Assembly (NCBI GenBank): GCA_903905665.1
Contig: CAIVHJ010000258.1
Location: forward strand, 1 to 22,190
Direction: 5' to 3'
Length of the DNA: 22,190 bases
Source: an uncultured Phycisphaerales bacterium
GTDB lineage: Bacteria; Planctomycetota; Phycisphaerae; UBA1845; CAIVHJ01
The notes beneath the pieces were generated by a model. The model was not told the origin of the DNA. It did no database searches and saw only the letters and a list, made by a program, of their open reading frames with translations. Made by a program: the position numbers and the translations under genes. The stretch's first letter is position 1. The number at the start of each line of letters is the position of its first letter. Positions 12,891 to 19,602 of the stretch are shown here, piece by piece.

Positions 12891-15746
12891 TCACGCGACG
12901 ACCACGTTCACCAGTTTACCCCGAACGACGATGACTTTGCGAACCGTCCTGCCGACCAGCATCTCAGCCAATTTTTCGCGAGCGAGCGATTCCATGGCTG
13001 TTTCATCTGCCTCGGGGGAAATCAGCATCCGGGCGCGCACTTTCCCGTTGATCTGAATCGGCACCTCGATCTCGACGTCTTTGGCCAGTTTCGGATCGTA
13101 CGTCGGCCACTGCTGCTGCGACACGCTTGGCCGGTGCCCCAGCCACTCCCACAATTCCTCGGCGATGTGCGGCGCAAACGGCGACAACAGCAGCACAAAC
13201 GATTCCAGTATTTTCCTCGACCGAACCTTCGCCGCCGTCATCTCATTGGTGAACGTAATCATTTCGGCGATGGCGGTGTTGAGTTTGAACTGCTCGACGT
13301 CCTCGCCGACTTTCTTGATCAACTTGTGAATCAATCGCTGCGTCTTTTCGTCCGGTTCGACATCCTGAACCGCTAACGACAATTCCCCGGTCTGCTCGTC
13401 CACGATCAACCGCCAGACTCGCTGCAAAAATCGCTGCAATCCGGGAATATCGCGAGTGTTCCACGGTTTGGCGGAATCCAGCGGACCCATGTACATCTCA
13501 TACAACCGGAACGTATCGGCGCCGAATTCGTCAAGAATCTCATCCGGGTTCACCACGTTCCTGAGCGATTTGGCCATCTTGGCCACGATCTGTTCGACCG
13601 GTTCTCCGGTTTCCTTGTGATAGAACTTCCCGTCGCTGCGTTCTTCGACCTGATCCACCGGCAGCATCGCCCCTCGCCGATCCCGATAGGCATACGACAG
13701 AATCAAACCCTGATTGAACAACCGCTGAAACGGTTCGACCGTCGAGACGTGGCCCAGATCGTACAACACCTTGTGCCAGAACCGAGCGTACAGCAAATGT
13801 AAAACCGCATGTTCCGCCCCGCCCACGTACTGATCGACGTTCATCCAGTATTTTTCAGCCGCCGAGTCCCACGGCCGACGCTCGTTCCACGGATCGATGA
13901 ACCGCAGGTAATACCAGCACGAACCCGCCCATTGCGGCATCGTGTTGAGCTCGCGCGTGTACGTTTTCCCGTCGCGCTTCACTCGCACCCAGTCTTTCGC
14001 TTTTCCCAGCGGCGGCCGGGGAGGCGTGCTGGGATCGTTCGATGTTTCCGGCTGAAAATCCTCCATGTGGGGCAAATCCAGCGGCAACTCGGCTTCGTTC
14101 AGCGCCACGAGTTCACCATCGGGTCCATGCAGAATCGGAAACGGCTCGCCCCAGTATCGCTGCCGACTGAACAACCAGTCCCGCAATTTGTAATGGATCG
14201 CCTCTCGCCCCAGTCCTTTTTGCTCCAGCCATTCGGTAATCCTGCGTTTGAATTCGGAGGTACTTAAACCATCGAACGTCCCGCTGTTGACGGCTTGACC
14301 GTCCCCAACATAAGCACCCTTTTCCAAGGTCTCACCGCCGGGCGGACGAACCACCTGCACAATCGGAAGCTTGAATTTTTGGGCGAACTCATAATCACGC
14401 TCGTCGTGCGCCGGAACCGCCATGATCGCTCCGGTCCCGTATCCCATGAGCACATAATCCGCCACCCAGATCGGAATCGACTTGCCGTTGGCCGGATTGA
14501 TCGCACAGGCGCCCGTGAACACGCCGGTTTTCTCTTTGGTCTCGGCAGTTCGTTCCAGATCGGTCCGATTCTTCGCCGCCGTCACATAGGCCGTGACTTC
14601 CCTGCGACAATCTTCAGTGGTGATCTCTACGACCAAAGGATGCTCCGGCGCCAAAACCATATACGTCGCACCGAACAACGTATCGGGGCGCGTGGTATAA
14701 ACGCAAATGGAGAATGAAGAATTGAGAATTGAGAATTTCTCAGGAGCAACCCATCGCCCATTTTCATTTCTTCTCCATTCTCCATTCTCCATTCTCCATT
14801 GGTCCGCCAGCGGAAAGACCACCTCCGCCCCGACGCTTTTCCCGATCCAGTTCCGCTGCATCGCCACAATCGCATCAGGCCACTCCACACCCTCAAGATC
14901 GTCCAGCAATCGCTCGCAATACTTCGTGATCCGCAACATCCACTGTTTCAGCGGAATCCGAAATACCGGATAATCCCCGCGCTCGCTGCGCCCGTCGTTC
15001 GTCACTTCCTCGTTCGCCAGCACCGTCCCCAGCCTCGGACACCAGTTCACGAGGATCTCATCCATGTACGCCAGACGTTGCCGATCCAAAACCCGACGCT
15101 TGTCGATCTCGGAGAGTCGCTTCCACGAAGAACATCGAGAAGAACCCGGGGGTACGAGCTTTAACGACTCATCCACCCACCATTTCTCGTTTTCCAGCTC
15201 GCGAACCAGTTCGGCAATCGGCCGCGCTTTCCCGCGATATTCTTTTCCTCGCTCATCCCGCCCCACCGCCGTTTCGTCGAACCAGCTGTTGAACATTTGC
15301 AGAAATATCCACTGCGTCCAACGGTAGTATTTCAAATCCGTGGTCGCCACTTCTCGGTCCCAGTCATAACTGAATCCGAGTCGTTTCATCTGGCGTTTGA
15401 AATTGGCGATCGCCTGCTCGGTGGTCACCCGCGGGTGCACATTGGTCGCCACGGCGTGTTGTTCCGCCGGCAATCCAAAAGCGTCCCACCCCATCGGATG
15501 CAAAACATTAAACCCCTTCATTCGTTTGTAGCGGCTCAAAATGTCCGTCGCGGTATAACCTTCCGGATGCCCGACGTGCAAACCCGATCCAGACGGATAT
15601 GGGAACATGTCCAGCACATAGTATTTGGGCCGCGTGGCGTCAAAACCGGAATCGCCGGGATTCAAAACCCTGAAAGCTTTGGCCTGCTCCCAATAAGCTT
15701 GCCACTTCGGTTCAATTTCAGACGGCGGATAGGGTCTTTGTATCAT
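12891..15746 (-). CDS. leuS: Leucyl-tRNA synthetase with a repeat-derived insertion
   Basis: A 951-residue class I synthetase charging tRNA-Leu. HVGH (57-60) is the HIGH motif and KMAKS (723-727) the KMSKS motif, with Ser replaced by Ala at the third position. The editing (CP1) domain carries TTRPDTLFGATY (351-362) and GTGAIMAVPAHDERD (437-451). WAGSCWYYLRFIDP (607-620) precedes the final catalytic part. Residues 316-347, between VVFPLAD and VYTTRPDT, correspond to the heptamer palindrome at 14706-14800 and have no counterpart in LeuRS proteins I know. An additional long stretch at 153-228 is common in related phyla. The frame is intact despite the insertion. ATG at 15746 has only a weak purine-rich upstream signal. 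Cotranscribed with the CYTH gene. Confidence 0.96.
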   Translation of the reverse strand: MIQRPYPPSEIEPKWQAYWEQAKAFRVLNPGDSGFDATRPKYYVLDMFPYPSGSGLHVGHPEGYTATDILSRYKRMKGFNVLHPMGWDAFGLPAEQHAVATNVHPRVTTEQAIANFKRQMKRLGFSYDWDREVATTDLKYYRWTQWIFLQMFNSWFDETAVGRDERGKEYRGKARPIAELVRELENEKWWVDESLKLVPPGSSRCSSWKRLSEIDKRRVLDRQRLAYMDEILVNWCPRLGTVLANEEVTNDGRSERGDYPVFRIPLKQWMLRITKYCERLLDDLEGVEWPDAIVAMQRNWIGKSVGAEVVFPLADQWRMENGEWRRNENGRWVAPEKFSILNSSFSICVYTTRPDTLFGATYMVLAPEHPLVVEITTEDCRREVTAYVTAAKNRTDLERTAETKEKTGVFTGACAINPANGKSIPIWVADYVLMGYGTGAIMAVPAHDERDYEFAQKFKLPIVQVVRPPGGETLEKGAYVGDGQAVNSGTFDGLSTSEFKRRITEWLEQKGLGREAIHYKLRDWLFSRQRYWGEPFPILHGPDGELVALNEAELPLDLPHMEDFQPETSNDPSTPPRPPLGKAKDWVRVKRDGKTYTRELNTMPQWAGSCWYYLRFIDPWNERRPWDSAAEKYWMNVDQYVGGAEHAVLHLLYARFWHKVLYDLGHVSTVEPFQRLFNQGLILSYAYRDRRGAMLPVDQVEERSDGKFYHKETGEPVEQIVAKMAKSLRNVVNPDEILDEFGADTFRLYEMYMGPLDSAKPWNTRDIPGLQRFLQRVWRLIVDEQTGELSLAVQDVEPDEKTQRLIHKLIKKVGEDVEQFKLNTAIAEMITFTNEMTAAKVRSRKILESFVLLLSPFAPHIAEELWEWLGHRPSVSQQQWPTYDPKLAKDVEIEVPIQINGKVRARMLISPEADETAMESLAREKLAEMLVGRTVRKVIVVRGKLVNVVVA
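14706..14800. repeat. 95-bp heptamer palindrome inserted in frame in leuS
   Basis: The left arm reads ATGGAGA, ATGAAGA, ATTGAGA, ATTGAGA. The right arm, on the other strand, reads ATGGAGA four times. The ends are matching inverted repeats of AATGGAGAATG. About 24 bases separate the arms. Three 7-bp units make seven codons, so the arm is read as the period RMENGEW on one side and as FSILNS-like peptide on the other. The boundaries coincide with the break in LeuRS homology. No target-site duplication is obvious. Confidence 0.8.
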
Positions 15747-15788
15747 TCTTGTTCTCGTCGATGAGGTTTCACAATTACCATGTTATAA

Positions 15789-15957
15789 AGGGAGAATGGA
15801 GAATTGAGAATGGACAACAGCGAAATCGCATGAGACCGCGAAAGAAGTCAGATTAATTCGCATCCGAAGCGAGTTCGATATTAATGGTTGTCTTGAGAAG
15901 CTCCGATGCTGTGTATTCTGGTTTTCTCCATTCTCAATTCTTAATTCTCAATTTTCC
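15789..15957. repeat. Longer heptamer palindrome upstream of leuS
   Basis: The left arm (15789-15815) reads GGGAGA, ATGGAGA, ATTGAGA, ATGGACA. The right arm (15924-15957) on the other strand reads ATTGAGA, ATTAAGA, ATTGAGA, ATGGAGA. Both arms use the units found in the leuS insertion. A unique core of about 108 bases lies between them, and I see no reading frame of note in it. The element is about 170 bp, the size and form of a non-autonomous mobile element. It starts about 40 bases upstream of the leuS start and ends about 55 bases before the promoter of the candidate RNA. Confidence 0.7.
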
Positions 15958-16014
15958 TATGCGGCCGATAACTTGATGGCGTCGATGATGTTACGGCTTA
16001 TTTTCGGAACATTT

Positions 16015-16044
16015 TTGGCAAACACACAAACGATATTGTATGCT
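16015..16044 (+). promoter_or_regulatory. Predicted promoter of the candidate ncRNA
   Basis: TTGGCA (16015-16020, five of six) and TATGCT (16039-16044, four of six) are separated by 18 bases. RNA would begin near 16051. No coding sequence with a good start follows, and an intrinsic terminator lies about 315 bases downstream. Confidence 0.5.
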
Positions 16045-16050
16045 TCGTCT

Positions 16051-16367
16051 GATGCGTCTGGCGTCGCAATGCGATGGGCCGCATCGTGTACCCGGGTAAT
16101 TGGCTGGGGTGTAGTTTGTGGATGGATCGTCAGTGGAGTGTGTGTTTGGTGTGGAGTGTTGTCGGCCGGCAAGCGACCACCACTTTGGGTGTTCGTGATT
16201 TGTGGTAGATCGCTTCATCGGGGGGTACCGGACCGGCAGGGAAGTTAGGTGGTCAGTGGATCGGGACGGGGTATTGGAAGTGAGTGGGACATCGTGATCG
16301 ACTTCCGGAACTCGATGGGACGATGAAACTTAACCCACCCGCAACTGTGCGGGTGGGTCTTTTTTTT
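16051..16367 (+). ncRNA. Candidate structured non-coding RNA, family unknown
   Basis: A G/T-rich, non-coding stretch bounded by a promoter and a strong terminator. Hand folding finds a nested helix: CGGCCGG (16163-16169) pairs with CCGG-A-CCG (16228-16235). Inside it AAGCGA (16171-16176) pairs with TCGCTT (16210-16215) and ACCAC (16179-16183) with GTGGT (16202-16206). A second hairpin pairs GGAAGT (16276-16281) with ACTTCC (16301-16306). CATCGT (16083-16088) can pair with ACGATG (16320-16325) to close the molecule. I do not see the conserved cores of RNase P RNA, tmRNA or SRP RNA. 6S RNA is possible in size and closing-stem form but is not shown. Plus- and minus-strand frames here are short and of odd composition. 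Confidence 0.45.
16333..16367 (+). terminator. Strong intrinsic terminator
   Basis: A perfect 11-bp stem, ACCCACCCGCA (16333-16343) with TGCGGGTGGGT (16348-16358), has a four-base loop and is followed by C and eight T residues (16360-16367). No protein gene on the plus strand ends nearby, so it implies a non-coding transcript from the left. It is oriented wrongly for the minus-strand gene that ends at 16453. Confidence 0.92.
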
Positions 16368-16372
16368 GCATG

Positions 16373-16393
16373 CTGAGTGCCGAGTCTTGAGTG
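16373..16393. repeat. Short heptamer run, YYGAGTS type
   Basis: Three consecutive 7-bp units, CTGAGTG, CCGAGTC and TTGAGTG, lie directly after the terminator. A matching inverted arm is not visible. A separate small palindrome, GCCGA-TCA-TCGGC (16406-16418), follows. The run is short and could be chance, but the period of seven matches the other elements. Confidence 0.35.
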
Positions 16394-16452
16394 ATGATTT
16401 GATCCGCCGATCATCGGCGAGGAGATCAACCGTTTGGGCCTCTCCCAATCCT

Positions 16453-16830
16453 CTATAAGCCATCGAGTGTAGGTTGCGATGGAGAACGTTTTTTATTGTT
16501 GTCGCCGGATAGTTTGGACATATCAATCAACAATTCTGACGAAGCCAATATCAAATTGTTGCTCCCCAAACCCATGATTTGATTGACCTGCGCCCCATCC
16601 TCAATCGTAATGACGTTCCCCGATCCTTTCAGATAAATCGCCTTCACCTGCGATCCCTGCTGAATCGTGATCTTGTTGTGGTTGCCCGCAATGGCGATAT
16701 CGCGCATGAACACTTTGGAAACCGTCAGACTGTCACCTGCGATGCTGACATTGCCCAAATAATTCCATCCCACTCCGACAATGACTACCACCAGCGCCGC
16801 AAACATCAAAAATCGAAACCCTGTCTTCAT
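16453..16830 (-). CDS. Small membrane-anchored protein with GxxN/ITI repeats
   Basis: A 125-residue protein. MKTGFRF precedes a hydrophobic segment (about 7-24, FLMFAALVVVIVGVGWNYL) that acts as an anchor or signal. The rest is a short series of beta-strand repeats, GNHNKITI, GSGNVITI and GLGSNNLIL, spaced about 21-24 residues apart; this resembles DUF3060-type repeat sequences. Small repeated strands of this kind usually form a beta-solenoid or sheet exposed outside the cytoplasm. The ATG at 16830 has GAGGAG (complement of 16841-16846) ten bases upstream and begins with a normal signal-like N-terminus. Upstream in-frame starts would place a polar extension before the membrane segment. Its function is unknown and it stands alone. 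Confidence 0.65.
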   Translation of the reverse strand: MKTGFRFLMFAALVVVIVGVGWNYLGNVSIAGDSLTVSKVFMRDIAIAGNHNKITIQQGSQVKAIYLKGSGNVITIEDGAQVNQIMGLGSNNLILASSELLIDMSKLSGDNNKKRSPSQPTLDGL

Positions 16831-17347
16831 TTTTTTATCGCTCCTCTTGGTCATTTTCCATGTTGGGCCCGAAATCCCATTCAATCGGGTATTCGTAGCT
16901 GATACGCCGATTATTCTACCATTTTCGGGCTGAACACCCGCCTGTACCAGAAATTTTCCTGTCGTTAAAATTGACTTTACCCGTTCTCCCAGAAAGAATT
17001 ACACAAGGGTTGGTGAAGATTGATTATGGATTCCATCGCCGAACTGAGGCCAAAAAACGATCGTAACGCATTACACACCAAGACAATGCGACGGAAAGAG
17101 AAGATGGAAACATCAAAGAAATCGGGGATAGAGATCCTTCGTCGAGAATGCGTAAAACTGCACCCGAAAAGTAAAATTTCGTCAATTTTTGTCTCTGGAA
17201 GCGAACGAAATCCAAAGATGGATGTCCATTGAAATAGAAGACTTTACATTCGTACGAGGTTATCGCATACTGCATAAAATATACTGGTGATGCGGTTGCA
17301 GGTGGGCCTCGCCACGTTCCGCATTATGACTCACCAAGGAGCATTCC
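16831..17347. other. Intergenic region between the repeat protein and pilM
   Basis: About 517 bases without a supported gene. It is A+T-richer than its surroundings. It should hold the promoter of the small membrane protein (minus) and does hold that of pilM (17243-17271). Short frames on both strands (70-83 codons) are Lys-rich or of irregular composition and lack ribosome binding sites. No tRNA-like fold or strong terminator is seen. Confidence 0.6.
17243..17271 (+). promoter_or_regulatory. Predicted promoter of the pilM operon
   Basis: TTTACA (17243-17248, five of six) and CATACT (17266-17271, four of six) are separated by 17 bases. RNA would start near 17278, giving a leader of about 70 bases before pilM, whose own AAGGAG is at 17336-17341. 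Confidence 0.5.
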
Positions 17348-19555
17348 ATGGCCAAAGCTAAGGCGGTGTGGGGCATAGATGTGGGCAATTGCGCCCTGAA
17401 GGGCATCAAACTGAGCCTCGACCCCGAAGGGAAAATTCAACTTGCGGCTGTGGAATACATCGAGCATTCCAAAATCCTCTCGCAACCCGATTCGGAACCG
17501 GCGGAAATCATTTCCAAGTCTCTCGAAAAATTTCTCTCACGATATGATATCACGCAGGACGAAGTGGCGATCGGAGTTCCGGGAAAACACACGTTGGCGC
17601 GATTCAGCAAGCTGCCACCGGTCGATCCCAAGAAAATCCCTGACATCGTACACTTTGAAGCCAACCAGCAGATTCCTTTCGACATGGACGAAGTGATCTG
17701 GGATTACCAGACGTTCGGCGAGGCGGATTCCCCCGAAATCGAAGTGGGTATCTTCGCCATGAAACACGACCTCATCCATCAGCATCTGGCGCATTTTTCG
17801 GATGTCGGACTGGAGCCGATCCTGGTTCAATCGGCACCGCTGGCCTTGTTTGACGCGATGAAGTACGACGACCAATGCAGCGGCGAGACCACGGCGATCA
17901 TCGACGTCGGCGCCGAAAACACGGACCTCGTCATCACCGATAGAGTCCGTATCTGGACCCGAACCATTCCCGTCGGTGGAAACGCCTTCACCGATGCGCT
18001 CGCCAGCGGATTCAAATTATCCTTCGCCAAAGCCGAAACCCTCAAGCGTCAGGCTTCAACCAGCAAATACGCGCGGCAGATTTTTCAGACCATGCGGCCG
18101 GTCTTTGCCGATCTGGTGGGCGAAATTCAAAGATCAATCGGATATTACACCTCCTCCCATCGGGAAGCCAAACTGGATCGAATCATCGGAATGGGAAACG
18201 CTTTCAAACTTCCGGGACTTCAGAAATATCTGGAGCAAAATCTCAGCGTCAGCGTCATCCGGCCCACGAAATTCAAGAAAATCGAAGCCACTCCCTCGAT
18301 GGACGAAACCCTGAAAGAGAATGTGTTGAGTCTGGGCGTCGCCTATGGGTTGGCTATTGAAGGGCTCGATCAGGGCCAGATGAAAAACAACCTGTTGCCG
18401 ACAGAGATCACACGACTGGTCGTCTGGCGGAAAAAACGCCCCTGGTTCGCTGCTGCCGCAGCCTGTCTGCTTGTGTCTGCCCTGATGATCCTCGCCCGGA
18501 AGTCCATGGACCTCAATACACTAAGAGCCAATATCGGCGAATCGGTCGGAGCCATGACCCTCGCCACAGCCAAAAACACGTTCCAGGGCGGATTACGAGA
18601 CGACCTGCCCGCCCGTGAATATGCCCAAAAAGTCCTGCTCGTGGCCAAGACCTTCAATGACGAGTACAAAAAACTCGAAACTCAAGGCGTGACCGAGCAA
18701 AAGCAATCCGAGATGGTGGTGAGTCTTTTCAAATCCCGGGATGTCATCCTGAAGATTCTCCAGGCGGTTCATCTCTCCCTTCCAGAACCGACACCTCTGT
18801 TGGCCGAAGTGAACAACGGAGCAGACTACGTCAAGGCCTTGATCCAGCATCCCAAGGAATTGGCGCGCGGACAACGCACTGAAATCTTTTTCGATCAGTA
18901 CGAAAGCCTCTACGTTGACAACGTCTATGCCTTGAACTATCGGCCCGAAAAGAAAGAAGATGAATCCTCAAAAGAACTTTTCGATTACTACTCGAAGCAG
19001 CCGGTTCCGGGATTCGTGATCACCCTGGATTGCCGCACTCCCAATGCCGAACGAGGCTCGTTCGTCCGCAACACGTTCCTGCCCCGGTTGAAGGAAAACG
19101 GTCAGAGGGAGAAGTCCGGTTTTTATTTTGACGGCATCGTGCTGATCGTCTCACCGGGCGGCAGTGGATCCTCCACCGGATTTCCCTCGGTGGGAACGGG
19201 TCGTGGAAGTCCGAGCGCAACTACGACGCGTAAAGGACAAGATCCCCTGACACGAGAGGACACCTCTGAAGACTGGAATTTTAAGGTCAAGTTCGTAGTA
19301 GCCTTGAAAGATCGACCGGCAGAGAAGGCTCCGGGAACTCCGGAAACCAAGGGGGAAGGCCCGAGGCGAGCGGCAGCCACGACCAGTCAAACGGCACCCG
19401 TCCCGGGAGAAGAAGGATCCGGAGAACAACCCGTTCGACCGGTACGACCAGAGGGGGCTCCGCAACAGCCACGACCAGAGGGAGCTCCGCAACAGCCACG
19501 ACCAGAGGGGGCTCCGGCTACGGAACCCCGTGATGATCGAGGGGGCCGGCCATGA
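17348..19555 (+). CDS. pilM: PilM-PilN fusion, pilus assembly inner-membrane platform
   Basis: A 735-residue protein. Residues 1-345 are a PilM-type actin-like ATPase: WGIDVGNCALK (8-18), FEANQQIPFDMDEVIWDYQ (103-121), IIDVGAENTD (184-193) and GMGNAFKLPGL (281-291). Then NNLLPTEI (347-354), the conserved NLLP motif with which PilN begins and by which it docks on PilM, leads into one membrane helix (about 366-383) and a periplasmic domain to about 650. In most bacteria PilM and PilN are separate, so this is a natural fusion of the pair. The tail from about 655 is Pro/Gly-rich and ends in RPEGAPQQP repeats. AAGGAG six bases upstream fixes the start. First gene of an operon with two bitopic proteins. 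A GspL-like role in type II secretion is an alternative. Confidence 0.85.
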   Translation: MAKAKAVWGIDVGNCALKGIKLSLDPEGKIQLAAVEYIEHSKILSQPDSEPAEIISKSLEKFLSRYDITQDEVAIGVPGKHTLARFSKLPPVDPKKIPDIVHFEANQQIPFDMDEVIWDYQTFGEADSPEIEVGIFAMKHDLIHQHLAHFSDVGLEPILVQSAPLALFDAMKYDDQCSGETTAIIDVGAENTDLVITDRVRIWTRTIPVGGNAFTDALASGFKLSFAKAETLKRQASTSKYARQIFQTMRPVFADLVGEIQRSIGYYTSSHREAKLDRIIGMGNAFKLPGLQKYLEQNLSVSVIRPTKFKKIEATPSMDETLKENVLSLGVAYGLAIEGLDQGQMKNNLLPTEITRLVVWRKKRPWFAAAAACLLVSALMILARKSMDLNTLRANIGESVGAMTLATAKNTFQGGLRDDLPAREYAQKVLLVAKTFNDEYKKLETQGVTEQKQSEMVVSLFKSRDVILKILQAVHLSLPEPTPLLAEVNNGADYVKALIQHPKELARGQRTEIFFDQYESLYVDNVYALNYRPEKKEDESSKELFDYYSKQPVPGFVITLDCRTPNAERGSFVRNTFLPRLKENGQREKSGFYFDGIVLIVSPGGSGSSTGFPSVGTGRGSPSATTTRKGQDPLTREDTSEDWNFKVKFVVALKDRPAEKAPGTPETKGEGPRRAAATTSQTAPVPGEEGSGEQPVRPVRPEGAPQQPRPEGAPQQPRPEGAPATEPRDDRGGRP
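19445..19516 (+). repeat. 27-bp tandem repeat at the pilM 3' end
   Basis: Two full units (19445-19471 and 19472-19498) and a two-thirds unit (19499-19516) encode RPEGAPQQP, RPEGAPQQP and RPEGAP. The units differ at a single base (GGG or GGA), so the array is recent or homogenised, and its copy number may vary. It forms a flexible Pro-rich tail on the periplasmic side. Confidence 0.9.
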
Positions 19556-19602
19556 ACCGAAGTCAAACGAACACAATCCCACGACGGAACAGGTAGCTCA
19601 AC

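Noticed and set aside
14706..15957. CRISPR array for the repeated heptamers
   Set aside because: Units are 7 bp and contiguous, without unique spacers of regular length, and no cas gene is present.
15973..16248. 91-codon plus-strand frame over the candidate RNA
   Set aside because: It starts upstream of the predicted promoter, has no ribosome binding site and is unusually rich in Cys, Trp and Val, as expected from G/T-rich RNA-coding DNA.
16051..16367. Candidate RNA as RNase P RNA, tmRNA or SRP RNA
   Set aside because: The conserved cores (GAGGAAAGTC-type and ACAGAA for RNase P, the tRNA-like 3' end for tmRNA, GGAAGCAGC-type loop for SRP) were looked for and not found.
17020..17232. 70-codon plus-strand frame before pilM
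   Set aside because: Lys/Arg-rich, poor ribosome binding site, no recognisable domain, and an overlapping minus-strand frame is equally good; not enough to call a gene.
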